Of a stretch of 64,000 nucleotides of DNA, positions 56,878 to 64,000 are shown piece by piece. Made by a program: the position numbers and the translations under genes. The stretch covers positions 930,001-994,000 of the forward strand of contig CDRNVI010000029.1 in assembly GCA_977017575.1 (NCBI GenBank). The letters are read 5' to 3'. This DNA is from Paramoeba atlantica. Lineage: Eukaryota > Discosea. The notes under the pieces were generated by a model. That model searched no databases, had not been told where the DNA came from, and saw nothing but the letters and a program-made list of their open reading frames with translations. Each line of letters begins with the position of its first letter. The first letter of the stretch is position 1.

Positions 56878-57747
56878 CATTTCAATTAAAAACGTTCCTT
56901 TTGTTACGAAGTTCCAAAGTGACTCTGCCAAACTTGCCAACACTTGATTTTATACGCCATTTGCACCTTGTTGACCCTTTTTATTAGCCATGTCGTTCCT
57001 TCTCCATGCGTCCGCTGATGCAGCCAGGCTCGACCGGAGAACCGTAGAAAGAGGGGGAAAGATACTTTCTCGCGAGTAGCAGCTAACGCTACAGTTAATA
57101 ATATTACAGGCACCACACAACAAGAGTAGGATGCGATTGATCGCCTCAAAATCAAGTTGATAACGCTTCACGGACCCGACCTCCACTACATGGAAACACA
57201 TGCATGGGACACATGAGAGACGTGCATGTACATGTAAACACGAGAGGAACACGAAAGGAATAATGCACAAAAAAACAAGACCCTGTTGCCTCGCCTGCAC
57301 AGCTTAAAACTAACGCAAACTCTCACGCAACACGATCCATGATCTTATCAGCAGGAGACTGTCATCCATACAAGAAAATGTTGATTCATTAGTAAGGGAA
57401 AACTGGATGGCACACGCGGATGAAAAAGGCTATTTCTATCCTTTCTCGATTGTCTGCGAGGTCAGAGCCTTCGAATAATGTCGGATGGTGCGTCGGGTGA
57501 TGGAACTTAGCGATCCCAGCCTTCCGAGTAAATTCTGTGTATGAATACCTAAAGTGACATTACTCGGAGTACTATACTAATTACAGAATTGATGCTTTAT
57601 TCTTTTAACATGTAACCTAGAGAGTCGAATTAAGAGCCAAAGGCAGAAAGACGGCAAATTTCGAAAATGCTTAGAGCGCTATACTGTAGTGATTTCTGCC
57701 AATGTAGTACATTGGACTTATAGTTTTACAAAACCATAATGTAAAGA

Positions 57748-58323
57748 TTATTGTCCTCTCCTTTGAAATCGAGTGCTTTGCTGTTCTGTACTTACGAAGT
57801 GAGACGCTGTATTTATCCCTTTACTTGTCAAAAAAGATTCATATTCCTCATCGGTGGGTATTTGCCTAATAGAATCTGCACTATTTGACCCCCCTCTTTC
57901 ATTTGCTGGTGGATATACTTCTTTCAAAATCGCAGTCGAACTTGCGTTATTACTATCATCACTGCAAACAGGAAATGGTCCATCCTTACCGTAGCGCCAA
58001 TATTTCGAAAAATATGCCCAGGCCAAAAGAATTCCGGACACCGATTTCGCGTCGGCCACTTCGATATCCGCGTCCGATAAATTCTGTAGCTCTTTCCAGG
58101 CAAATAACAAAATCGCCTTTCTATCGGTTGTTTCGGCTTTTAAGTGTAATCTTTTCAGATGTCCCAATCTAACAGCAATGCCAGATGAAAACTTTTTTAC
58201 ACTATCGGTATTACTCGGTTCACTTGAAGTTTCTTTTGCGTTATGAATTAATGGTGAAGATTTTAGCGACCCTGAGTAAAATTGATAGGAAGACCGTATT
58301 AGAAGTCTATCACTGCATTTCAT
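57748..58323 (-). CDS. Unknown, probably mitochondrial protein
   Basis: 191 residues. The N-terminus (MKCSDRLLIRSSYQFYSGSLKSSPLI) is Ser/Arg-rich, presequence-like. A hydrophobic segment lies at about 108-124 (SVSGILLAWAYFSKYWRYG). The C-terminus is polar with PTDEEYESFL. A lineage-specific respiratory or ATP synthase component is possible but unproven. Confidence 0.6.
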   Translation of the reverse strand: MKCSDRLLIRSSYQFYSGSLKSSPLIHNAKETSSEPSNTDSVKKFSSGIAVRLGHLKRLHLKAETTDRKAILLFAWKELQNLSDADIEVADAKSVSGILLAWAYFSKYWRYGKDGPFPVCSDDSNNASSTAILKEVYPPANERGGSNSADSIRQIPTDEEYESFLTSKGINTASHFVSTEQQSTRFQRRGQ

Positions 58324-58689
58324 CCGAAAGGCCGTACGGTACAGGTTCCTGTTACCAAATATACTCCTTACAATATACCTGCTTTACACAAGATAAACTA
58401 CTAGAAATGCTCCGCCGTTCAATTACACATTGATGGTAATATGGTTGGTTAAGAGAAGACTAATTTTTTGACTTGGGTTTAAAAGGAAAGGAAATCAAGA
58501 AGGAAAAGTCACACATTGATAATAATCAAAGCCAATGGAAGGATTAAAGTCGCGGAAACGCAGAGCGTGTTGCACTCCGATATGCAAGAAGCAGCTCTAG
58601 TAATACAACTCTAGCAACTTTATGCATTCTGCGGGCGAAACGTCCACGTAGAATCAAAAGGCAAACTGAGAACAATGTGATCAAATTAG
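58324..58689. other. Intergenic, 366 bases
   Basis: Nothing recognised. Confidence 0.45.
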
Positions 58690-58881
58690 CTAATCTGACC
58701 ACTGACCCGTTTTTCGGGTTTCATTAGCGATCTCTGCATTTTTATTGGCGTCCTGATTGGCCAAACAGTAAGCTTGTGAAACAGGATCCATACAGGGGAT
58801 TGGAACTGCGCTATTCCGACGAAATTCCTCCAAATCATCCGGTACACCGATGTCAATTTTGGTAAGCGGTCGACGAATCAT
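58690..58881 (-). CDS. CDC26-like anaphase-promoting complex subunit, 63 residues
   Basis: Starts MIRRPLTKIDIGVPDDLEEF, which resembles the CDC26 N-terminus (M-hydrophobic-RR-xPT-hydrophobic-D/E, then D-x-EEF). In APC/C, CDC26 lies in the TPR groove of APC6 with the acetylated first Met. The length and lack of any other domain fit. An acceptor-like AATCAG lies one base upstream of the ATG, so the leader would be very short. The rest is polar, consistent with disorder. Confidence 0.6.
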   Translation of the reverse strand: MIRRPLTKIDIGVPDDLEEFRRNSAVPIPCMDPVSQAYCLANQDANKNAEIANETRKTGQWSD

Positions 58882-59189
58882 TCTGATTATTTACATAACA
58901 ATTGTTGCTTATCAATTGAAGAATGCTAGTATGGTACAATTTACACTGGCGGAAAGGACGAGGGTGTAATAATAATCGAAAGGTACAAGCATCGCCTATT
59001 ATCTGCCTACTTCGCACATACATCTTCACTTACTCTTACTTACACTTGTATACATCTTCAATTAGTGACACAAATCGTACGACACAAATCATAGTGATAC
59101 TATGACGAAAAATAAGTTGTTATAAATGCTTCCGTCAATTGAACCGATACTGTAACTAGAAACTATGTCTGAGTTTGCAGATTAGAAAA
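58882..59189. other. Intergenic, 308 bases
   Basis: AT-rich; nothing recognised. Confidence 0.45.
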
Positions 59190-60722
59190 TCACTTCGTAG
59201 AGATATCTTCTATGGAGGATTTCTGTTGAGCGCACGAAAGAATTTTCCGCGCAAGCGCACTAGTGGCGATAATGCTTATATCACGGAGAGACATCCATTG
59301 GCCGCTTTCGTCACGGTCTGCTGCTTCACTCAAGTCAAGGACTTCATTGCCAAGGGTCTCAAAAACGGATTTCTCTTCCTGTTTGAGTGGATCAGTGGTT
59401 TCCATTTTTGCCTTCCGGGACTTGCATTTCGTCCTCGTAGGTTGAGGTTCGGGCTGTCTTGGTGAGATGCTTTCCTCTGAGCTATGTAGGCAAAACAGGC
59501 CAGAAAAGACTCGAACGGTCATGTGAATGTGAGAAAAAATGTGGACAATTTCACCGTTTGAAGAAATGGACCCGGCCTCAGCTCCCGAACATTGGGCAGC
59601 TTTATGAAGAGTTGTCTTGATCTTCGAAAGTGTTGCGCTCTTCGCGACGGTAATAGTAGGAAAATCCCATAAATTCGCCAGTAAGCCATTAGGTGGCCTC
59701 TTCGACATCCACACAGATTCCGCCTCCTTGTTAAAAATAACTAACGCAGCAACGGTCTCGCGCCTCACTTTGGATCGTTTCGCTTTCACGTCAAGATTAT
59801 TCGATTCATCTGTCCTCCGAAGCTTTCCCTTTGATCTTTTTGAAACTCGTGCAGGTTTTTCTCTACTTACTTTACCTCCGTTCGACTCTGAGAGTTCCGG
59901 ACTTATCTCACGTGTATTCCTCAGCGGGATAACCCCGGCAATCCCCCCTTCACCCAACTTCCCCTCCTTTTGCAGCGCCAGCGCCCTACAATGCGCACGA
60001 ACCGGGCACCCCTCACACCGCACCACCTTCGGCATACACACCGTCGCCCCGAGCTCCATCACCGCTTGATTCCACTCCCCGGGGTTCTCCTGTCGCATCA
60101 TCCGGGTCGCCAACGCCGTCACCCGTCGCTGATCCCCCGGCCTCTTCACATCCAACCCCCGCACCCCCCCGAGCCTCGCATACACCCGCGTGACATTCCC
60201 ATCCACCGCCGCGGCCCCCACCCCGAACGCCATCGAGGCAATCGCGGCTGCCGTGTAGGGTCCAATCCCGGGGATCTCCCGCAGCTCGGGGACGGAGCCC
60301 GGGAGCTCCCCGCCCCACCTCCCCACCACGAGCTGCGCCCCCGCGTGCAGCCCCCGGGCGCGTCGGTAGTACCCGAGCCCGGACCACAGCCCGTGGACCT
60401 CCTCGAGGGAGGCCGCGGCGAGGGCGGCGGGGGTGGGGAAGCGGGCCATCCAGGCCGCCCAGTACGGGAGTACGGTGGCGACGCGGGTCTGCTGGGACAT
60501 GACCTCGGCGACCCAGATGGCGTAGGGGGAGGGGGTGTGGGGGGGGCGCCAGGGGAGGGGGCGGTGCGCGGTGGTGTACCACGAGGAGAGGGCGCGGTGG
60601 AAGCCGGGGAGGTCCTCGAGGTCGGGGAGGGGAGCGGGGGAGGGGGAGGGGGGAGCGGGGGGGGTGGTGGTGGGAGGTGGGGAGGAGGGAAGGGGGGGTT
60701 TCGGAGGGATAGGGTGTCGCAT
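59190..60722 (-). CDS. MUTYH: A/G-specific adenine DNA glycosylase (MutY homologue)
   Basis: 510 residues. A Pro-rich 35-residue start, then HhH-GPD: RPLPWR, VMSQQTRVATVLPYW, GLWSGLGYYRRARGL, EIPGIGPYTAAAIASMAFG, VDGNVTRVYARL. The iron-sulfur loop is intact with C-x6-C-x2-C-x5-C spacing (CMPKVVRCEGCPVRAHC). A Lys/Arg-rich linker precedes the Nudix-like C-terminal domain that checks 8-oxoG (AALVIFNKEAESVWMSKRP). It removes A opposite 8-oxoG. The first half is very GC-rich and the second half near the window average. Confidence 0.96.
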   Translation of the reverse strand: MRHPIPPKPPLPSSPPPTTTPPAPPSPSPAPLPDLEDLPGFHRALSSWYTTAHRPLPWRPPHTPSPYAIWVAEVMSQQTRVATVLPYWAAWMARFPTPAALAAASLEEVHGLWSGLGYYRRARGLHAGAQLVVGRWGGELPGSVPELREIPGIGPYTAAAIASMAFGVGAAAVDGNVTRVYARLGGVRGLDVKRPGDQRRVTALATRMMRQENPGEWNQAVMELGATVCMPKVVRCEGCPVRAHCRALALQKEGKLGEGGIAGVIPLRNTREISPELSESNGGKVSREKPARVSKRSKGKLRRTDESNNLDVKAKRSKVRRETVAALVIFNKEAESVWMSKRPPNGLLANLWDFPTITVAKSATLSKIKTTLHKAAQCSGAEAGSISSNGEIVHIFSHIHMTVRVFSGLFCLHSSEESISPRQPEPQPTRTKCKSRKAKMETTDPLKQEEKSVFETLGNEVLDLSEAADRDESGQWMSLRDISIIATSALARKILSCAQQKSSIEDISTK

Positions 60723-61078
60723 TTGGCGTGAAGGGTAGGGGGTAGGGAAAAGATAGAATGTGAATAGGAGTGTAATGCGGTGGTTGGATAGCTAGCGCTG
60801 TGTACGCTTGATTATGGCTAAAAGGTGAACAAAAACAAAGGAAAAACAGTACCGTGCTCGAGTACTTCGGAAGGAGGAACCTTTTTTTCTATTTTAGTCG
60901 GCTTGGTAAACCCCCAGATAGTTTTCAACGTAAAGCGCGCAGCAGTGCCTTCCACGTCGGAAACAACTACCGCGTTTAAGGAAGTGACAATAAGAAGACA
61001 TTCTCTGAATGTCATCATTGGCATTCAGGCTGGAGCAAAATCAGATAATGTACAAAGTGTCCAAAGTGATAGTGGTCG
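60723..61078. other. Intergenic, 356 bases, with palindromic repeat
   Basis: Holds the third clear copy of the palindromic repeat (60917-60990) and otherwise nothing recognised. Confidence 0.5.
60917..60990 (+). repeat. 75-bp palindromic repeat, diverged copy
   Basis: TAGTTTTCAACGTAAAGCGCGCAGC and GGAAACAACTACCGCGTTTAA match the 54557 copy in order and orientation, with changes in arms and loop. Confidence 0.75.
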
Positions 61079-62221
61079 TTAGTACACAGACTTTGGCATA
61101 CGCGGACCATTCCTAGGGATGGGGGTCACATCCTCCATGTAACACACAACGAATTTGTCCCTTCGGTCCACGAGGGCCTTCAGCGCACCCTGTCTTCCAT
61201 TGTAAAATCCCATGACGCGAACGACCAGTTGTATTTTACCAGATCTTCGACTCGAGGGAGCACCGGTGGCAGTGTTTTCTAGTGCCACAAGTTTAGGATA
61301 CACAAGATCAAGGTACTTGGAAGCAACCATATGCCCTGTCTCCGAGGAACCCTCGGATCTCCATCCTTTCTCCCCGTGTTTTAATCCAAGCTTCCCCGCG
61401 GACATGGTGGTGTGAATGCATTTACCATCAATGTCAAAAATGACAGCATACGTGTTTCGACGACGAGAGATCAGGTACAGAAAATACATGTCACGGGTGT
61501 ATCGCGGCATCTCAGCCCATAAATCTAAATTTTCGTGAAAGTTTACATCACCGGAAGGATACTGAGTCGTGTCTCTCCACTTTTTAAGAAGCGAGAACCC
61601 GTGCATCTCCTCAAACTCCTGGGCATTACGTATGGCTGGGGGCAAGGAAGAAGTCTCGGGTGGGCTGGAAAGTGTTGTTTTCGCTATGTCTATGGAATTT
61701 TCTTCGGAATCATCCAATGGGTTCACGTCTGAGTGTGTCGCTTCATCCTTAGGTCGAGCAAAGCGCGAGGCATTGCGAAGGTACCACTCGGCGGCGTTGT
61801 AGTGTCGGTCCGTAATGTACTTGTCATTCGCTTGCATAGCCTTTATTTCATTGTGTAAGTTAGCCTCTGTGGCAAAACGTGACTCGGGAGTAATATCATG
61901 TCCCGGTATTTGTACGTGTCGAAGGATTTCGTCATCTCGACCGATGCGGTCTGATGCCTCCTCGGGAGTCTGATGGATTTCTTCTCTCAAAGACGTTTTT
62001 GAGTCCGCGGTGACGTCTCGTGGTTCTGTAAAAGCTTGGAGAGCGGCATCAATGCCACGATGAGCCTCTTGATTCGCTCTTTCCAGAAGTAAACTCTCAA
62101 ACATTTGTTGTCCTCCTTGCTGCGGTCGTAAAGTAGTGGGCTCTCGACGCCACTTATCACCATAGGCCGATGGTTTCGGCTTACGCTTTCCGCGCCGTAG
62201 AAGATACAAGCAACGTCGCAT
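61079..62221 (-). CDS. Mitochondrial ribosomal protein uS11 with long N-terminal extension
   Basis: 380 residues. The last 125 are uS11: NTYAVIFDIDGKCIHTTMSAGKLGLKHGEKG, GKIQLVVRVMGFYNGRQGALKALV, and the conserved end MEDVTPIPRNGPRMPKSVY. uS11 lies on the platform of the small subunit, binding the 3' major domain. The 250-residue extension is acidic and helical, as in enlarged kinetoplastid mitoribosomal proteins. The start at MRRCLYLLRRGKRKPKP gives a presequence and follows an acceptor-like TTACAG; a longer upstream frame is hydrophobic and unlikely. Confidence 0.9.
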   Translation of the reverse strand: MRRCLYLLRRGKRKPKPSAYGDKWRREPTTLRPQQGGQQMFESLLLERANQEAHRGIDAALQAFTEPRDVTADSKTSLREEIHQTPEEASDRIGRDDEILRHVQIPGHDITPESRFATEANLHNEIKAMQANDKYITDRHYNAAEWYLRNASRFARPKDEATHSDVNPLDDSEENSIDIAKTTLSSPPETSSLPPAIRNAQEFEEMHGFSLLKKWRDTTQYPSGDVNFHENLDLWAEMPRYTRDMYFLYLISRRRNTYAVIFDIDGKCIHTTMSAGKLGLKHGEKGWRSEGSSETGHMVASKYLDLVYPKLVALENTATGAPSSRRSGKIQLVVRVMGFYNGRQGALKALVDRRDKFVVCYMEDVTPIPRNGPRMPKSVY

Positions 62222-62499
62222 AAAAAAGAGCTTTTGGTGGACAAAATACTGTAAAGCACTGAATAGTGTCAAAAATAAGAAAATAATTTGTGAAGAGAAA
62301 AAAAGTACGATTGTAACACGACTGAAGAAATATTTGCACGTCATTCTGTAAGAGCAGCATTCTCATATTTAAGAAGAGAATTTAAGAATCTGAAAGGCCG
62401 GAAAGAATGGCAAAATGTTTTGGGCAGGAATGTATTTTATCGATTAAAAGTAGAACTTGTCAAGTACATCAGTACCACTTGCAAGCGACGACTATTGTG

Positions 62500-64000
62500 T
62501 TAAAATAGTTGGGGGATGGCATGCAGCCTCTGCAAAGTTGTGTATGTTCTTCGGGCTAGATGAGGCCCAAAATATTCAATAGAAGCCAATAGAGATGGAA
62601 GTTTCTCCGGGTAATTGAGAACCGCATCCTTGCACTCTAGAATTCGGCGGAGAACCTTTACAACCGCTTCTTCATCATCGATATCAAGGGCCTGTAAGGT
62701 CGATAGCAAATCGGTCAACGTGGCAAACGAGAATGTATCCAGAGCCTCTAAAGTACGGTGAGTCAAGTTAGGCACTACAGTGTCAAGCATTTGGTACGTT
62801 TCCGCGAAACTGGACTTCTGCAACTGCGTGACGGAACGTAGGGCCTCGAGGCAAAGAGAGGAAGGTACACGAAACATGATAGTTCTCCCACGAGTAAGAA
62901 TTAGCTTTGTGATACGTAGAAGTTTCGGAAGGTCAGCTCCATCATACGCGCGAACAATCATTGTAGCGGACGTGGGAGTTATAGCGTACCGGGTTTCCTG
63001 TTCCCCTTCTGGTGAAGAAGAACTCATGCTTTCATTTATCAACGTTTCCATGTGATGCAAAATTTCTTTGCGCGAGAGGGACATATGAGCTTCGTCATTG
63101 TCATCGAAGGTGCTGCAGGTTGCGTTGACGATACTTGCCAAAGTATTCATGTCTTGCCAAGGAAGGGTAGTACATTGAACGTCACGGAGTGGAAGGTACT
63201 GTGCCGCGCAAGGATGATACAACAGTACGGTGGCCATGTCCTCTCCTTGAAGCGCGGAACAAAGATAAGTAAGTTGATTCTTCATATTCCCTAAGTCGAG
63301 TCCGGGTAACTTGGAGGCCGCACACAACGACAAAACAATATCTTTGCGTGGGTGACTGCCTTTTGCAAAACTAAGTGCATATTCTCCTATTAACATAACC
63401 GTATGAGGTTGAAGGAGCGCAGCCCATCGGTGGCAAAAGTCAATAATTTGTACCAAGAAAGATCCGTTAATCACGCACTTCTCCAGAAGGACTTTTATGA
63501 TATTGTGTAGAGGCTGCTGTATCTTCTCCTGGTACCGTAACATTGTGTTCATCAGCGTAAGTAGGTGGTTTCCTTTCCACGAAGTCCCAGAAATAGTACG
63601 CAATCGATCCACAAGTGGTTGCCAAACTTCTGTACTTTCACATATCCCGCAGGCAGCAAGCGTTGAAAGAAGAGTCGTGACCTCATATCCATTCAAGCGT
63701 GGTGCAAGATCTCGCAAGATCCATAAAATTTGGGAAATACCCACCCGCCGGGGTGCTTTGCTAAGTGTTTGAAGAGACCAATTACAGTCCATTGCAGTGC
63801 CTTCCTTAAGTAAGCGGTGAAAGCATTTCCGAAGGAGCAGCATTTCATCTGGGCTGTGATTCATGCATTCGTTTGCCATAAACACGACAAGTTCCTGTAG
63901 TTTTAGAATCTGAACTCCAGGGAATACTTTTTGCTTAAGATCATGCAGTAAGTTGGCGTCGTGAAAATATGGTTGCCCAACTGCTGCACACATTCTGGTA
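62500..64000 (-). CDS. Helical-repeat protein, probable mitochondrial factor (5' end may be outside)
   Basis: At least 497 residues; the frame is open to the window edge, and the first visible ATG (63991-63993) may or may not be the start. Repeated helical pairs of OPR/RAP style run throughout (for example RLNGYEVTTLLSTLAACGIC, ALDTFSFATLTDLLSTLQALD). No C-terminal RAP domain seen. The frame begins MCAAVGQPYFHDANLL, not a clear presequence, so the true start may be further upstream. Likely role in mitochondrial RNA metabolism or ribosome assembly, by analogy only. Confidence 0.75.
   Translation of the reverse strand, partial: TRMCAAVGQPYFHDANLLHDLKQKVFPGVQILKLQELVVFMANECMNHSPDEMLLLRKCFHRLLKEGTAMDCNWSLQTLSKAPRRVGISQILWILRDLAPRLNGYEVTTLLSTLAACGICESTEVWQPLVDRLRTISGTSWKGNHLLTLMNTMLRYQEKIQQPLHNIIKVLLEKCVINGSFLVQIIDFCHRWAALLQPHTVMLIGEYALSFAKGSHPRKDIVLSLCAASKLPGLDLGNMKNQLTYLCSALQGEDMATVLLYHPCAAQYLPLRDVQCTTLPWQDMNTLASIVNATCSTFDDNDEAHMSLSRKEILHHMETLINESMSSSSPEGEQETRYAITPTSATMIVRAYDGADLPKLLRITKLILTRGRTIMFRVPSSLCLEALRSVTQLQKSSFAETYQMLDTVVPNLTHRTLEALDTFSFATLTDLLSTLQALDIDDEEAVVKVLRRILECKDAVLNYPEKLPSLLASIEYFGPHLARRTYTTLQRLHAIPQLF

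Larger units (their letters stand above)
56122..57747. other. Intergenic repeat island, 1626 bases
   Basis: Contains the direct repeats and GC-rich tandem units. The right part (56900-57740) has short frames without good starts and no recognised feature. Confidence 0.5.

Noticed and set aside
56950-57300. Minus-strand frame of 116 codons
   Set aside because: Starts at GTG, has no ATG until far in, and its composition looks random.
59970-60731. Plus-strand 253-codon frame
   Set aside because: Antisense of the GC-rich MutY catalytic domain.
1-64000. Genome-wide stop codon reassignment
   Set aside because: TAA, TAG and TGA all end intact genes here; the single in-frame TAG in a host gene is not enough.
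1-64000. tRNA, rRNA, spliced-leader RNA genes or CRISPR arrays
   Set aside because: No cloverleaf with a proper B box, no rRNA-like stretches and no regular spacer array seen.

Overview
This is a gene-dense, apparently intron-poor nuclear segment from a protist. The best fit is a kinetoplastid (Euglenozoa). The evidence is: (1) all 39 protein genes I can support lie on the minus strand, as in a kinetoplastid directional gene cluster read as one polycistron; (2) many start codons are preceded at short range by a pyrimidine tract and an AG, as expected for spliced-leader trans-splicing; (3) the gene content includes a TET/JBP-associated (base J) glucosyltransferase-like protein, an M32 carboxypeptidase (otherwise mostly prokaryotic, but present in trypanosomatids), an ApaH-like phosphatase, a mitochondrial uS11 with a long N-terminal extension, and several helical-repeat mitochondrial RNA-type proteins. 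Long low-complexity tracts and TA-flanked miniature transposons make a streamlined trypanosomatid less likely than a free-living or early-branching kinetoplastid (a Perkinsela- or bodonid-like genome). That last step is inference.

Layout, left to right (all genes minus): 0-8 kb, a partial unknown gene, an HSL-type esterase, a Deg/HtrA protease, an RGG-rich protein, an RNase D/Rrp6-type exonuclease, a 311-bp MITE and a twin-CX9C protein. 8-21 kb, a 1393-residue beta-propeller/solenoid candidate nucleoporin, a helical-repeat protein with a PIN-like end, a MORN-repeat protein kinase, OLA1, a small membrane protein and the base-J-type glucosyltransferase. 21-32 kb, an ArfGAP, unknown proteins, Ctf8-like, an Asn-rich membrane protein, a helical-repeat mitochondrial protein, p23, a 75-residue membrane protein, an ApaH-like phosphatase, a hairpin MITE and mL46. 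32.3-37.2 kb, a repeat island with simple repeats and a decayed non-LTR retrotransposon. 37-53 kb, an aldo-keto reductase, PEX3-like, an unknown, DBR1, MCC alpha, M32 carboxypeptidase with one in-frame TAG, glutaredoxin, rhodanese, small Tim, Utp4-like and a small unknown. 53-57.7 kb, a second repeat island enclosing a small membrane protein and Rrp40. 57.7-64 kb, an unknown, CDC26-like, MutY, uS11m and a helical-repeat protein that reaches the right edge.

Functionally the cluster is mixed, as expected for polycistronic units, but mitochondrial proteins are over-represented: MCC alpha, uS11m, mL46, small Tim, the CX9C protein, the helical-repeat proteins, rhodanese and several small single-TM proteins. 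RNA processing is also well represented (Rrp40, Rrp6-like, DBR1, Utp4, ApaH-like phosphatase). The repeats are all intergenic and include at least four families: TA-flanked MITEs with C-run terminal inverted repeats, a 75-bp palindromic repeat in about four copies, a 115-145-bp repeat next to the retrotransposon, and oligo(A)-ended short units.

Limits: identities rest on motif recognition by eye. No database search, profile search or structure prediction was run. Start codons were chosen as ATG, placed with help from the pyrimidine/AG pattern.
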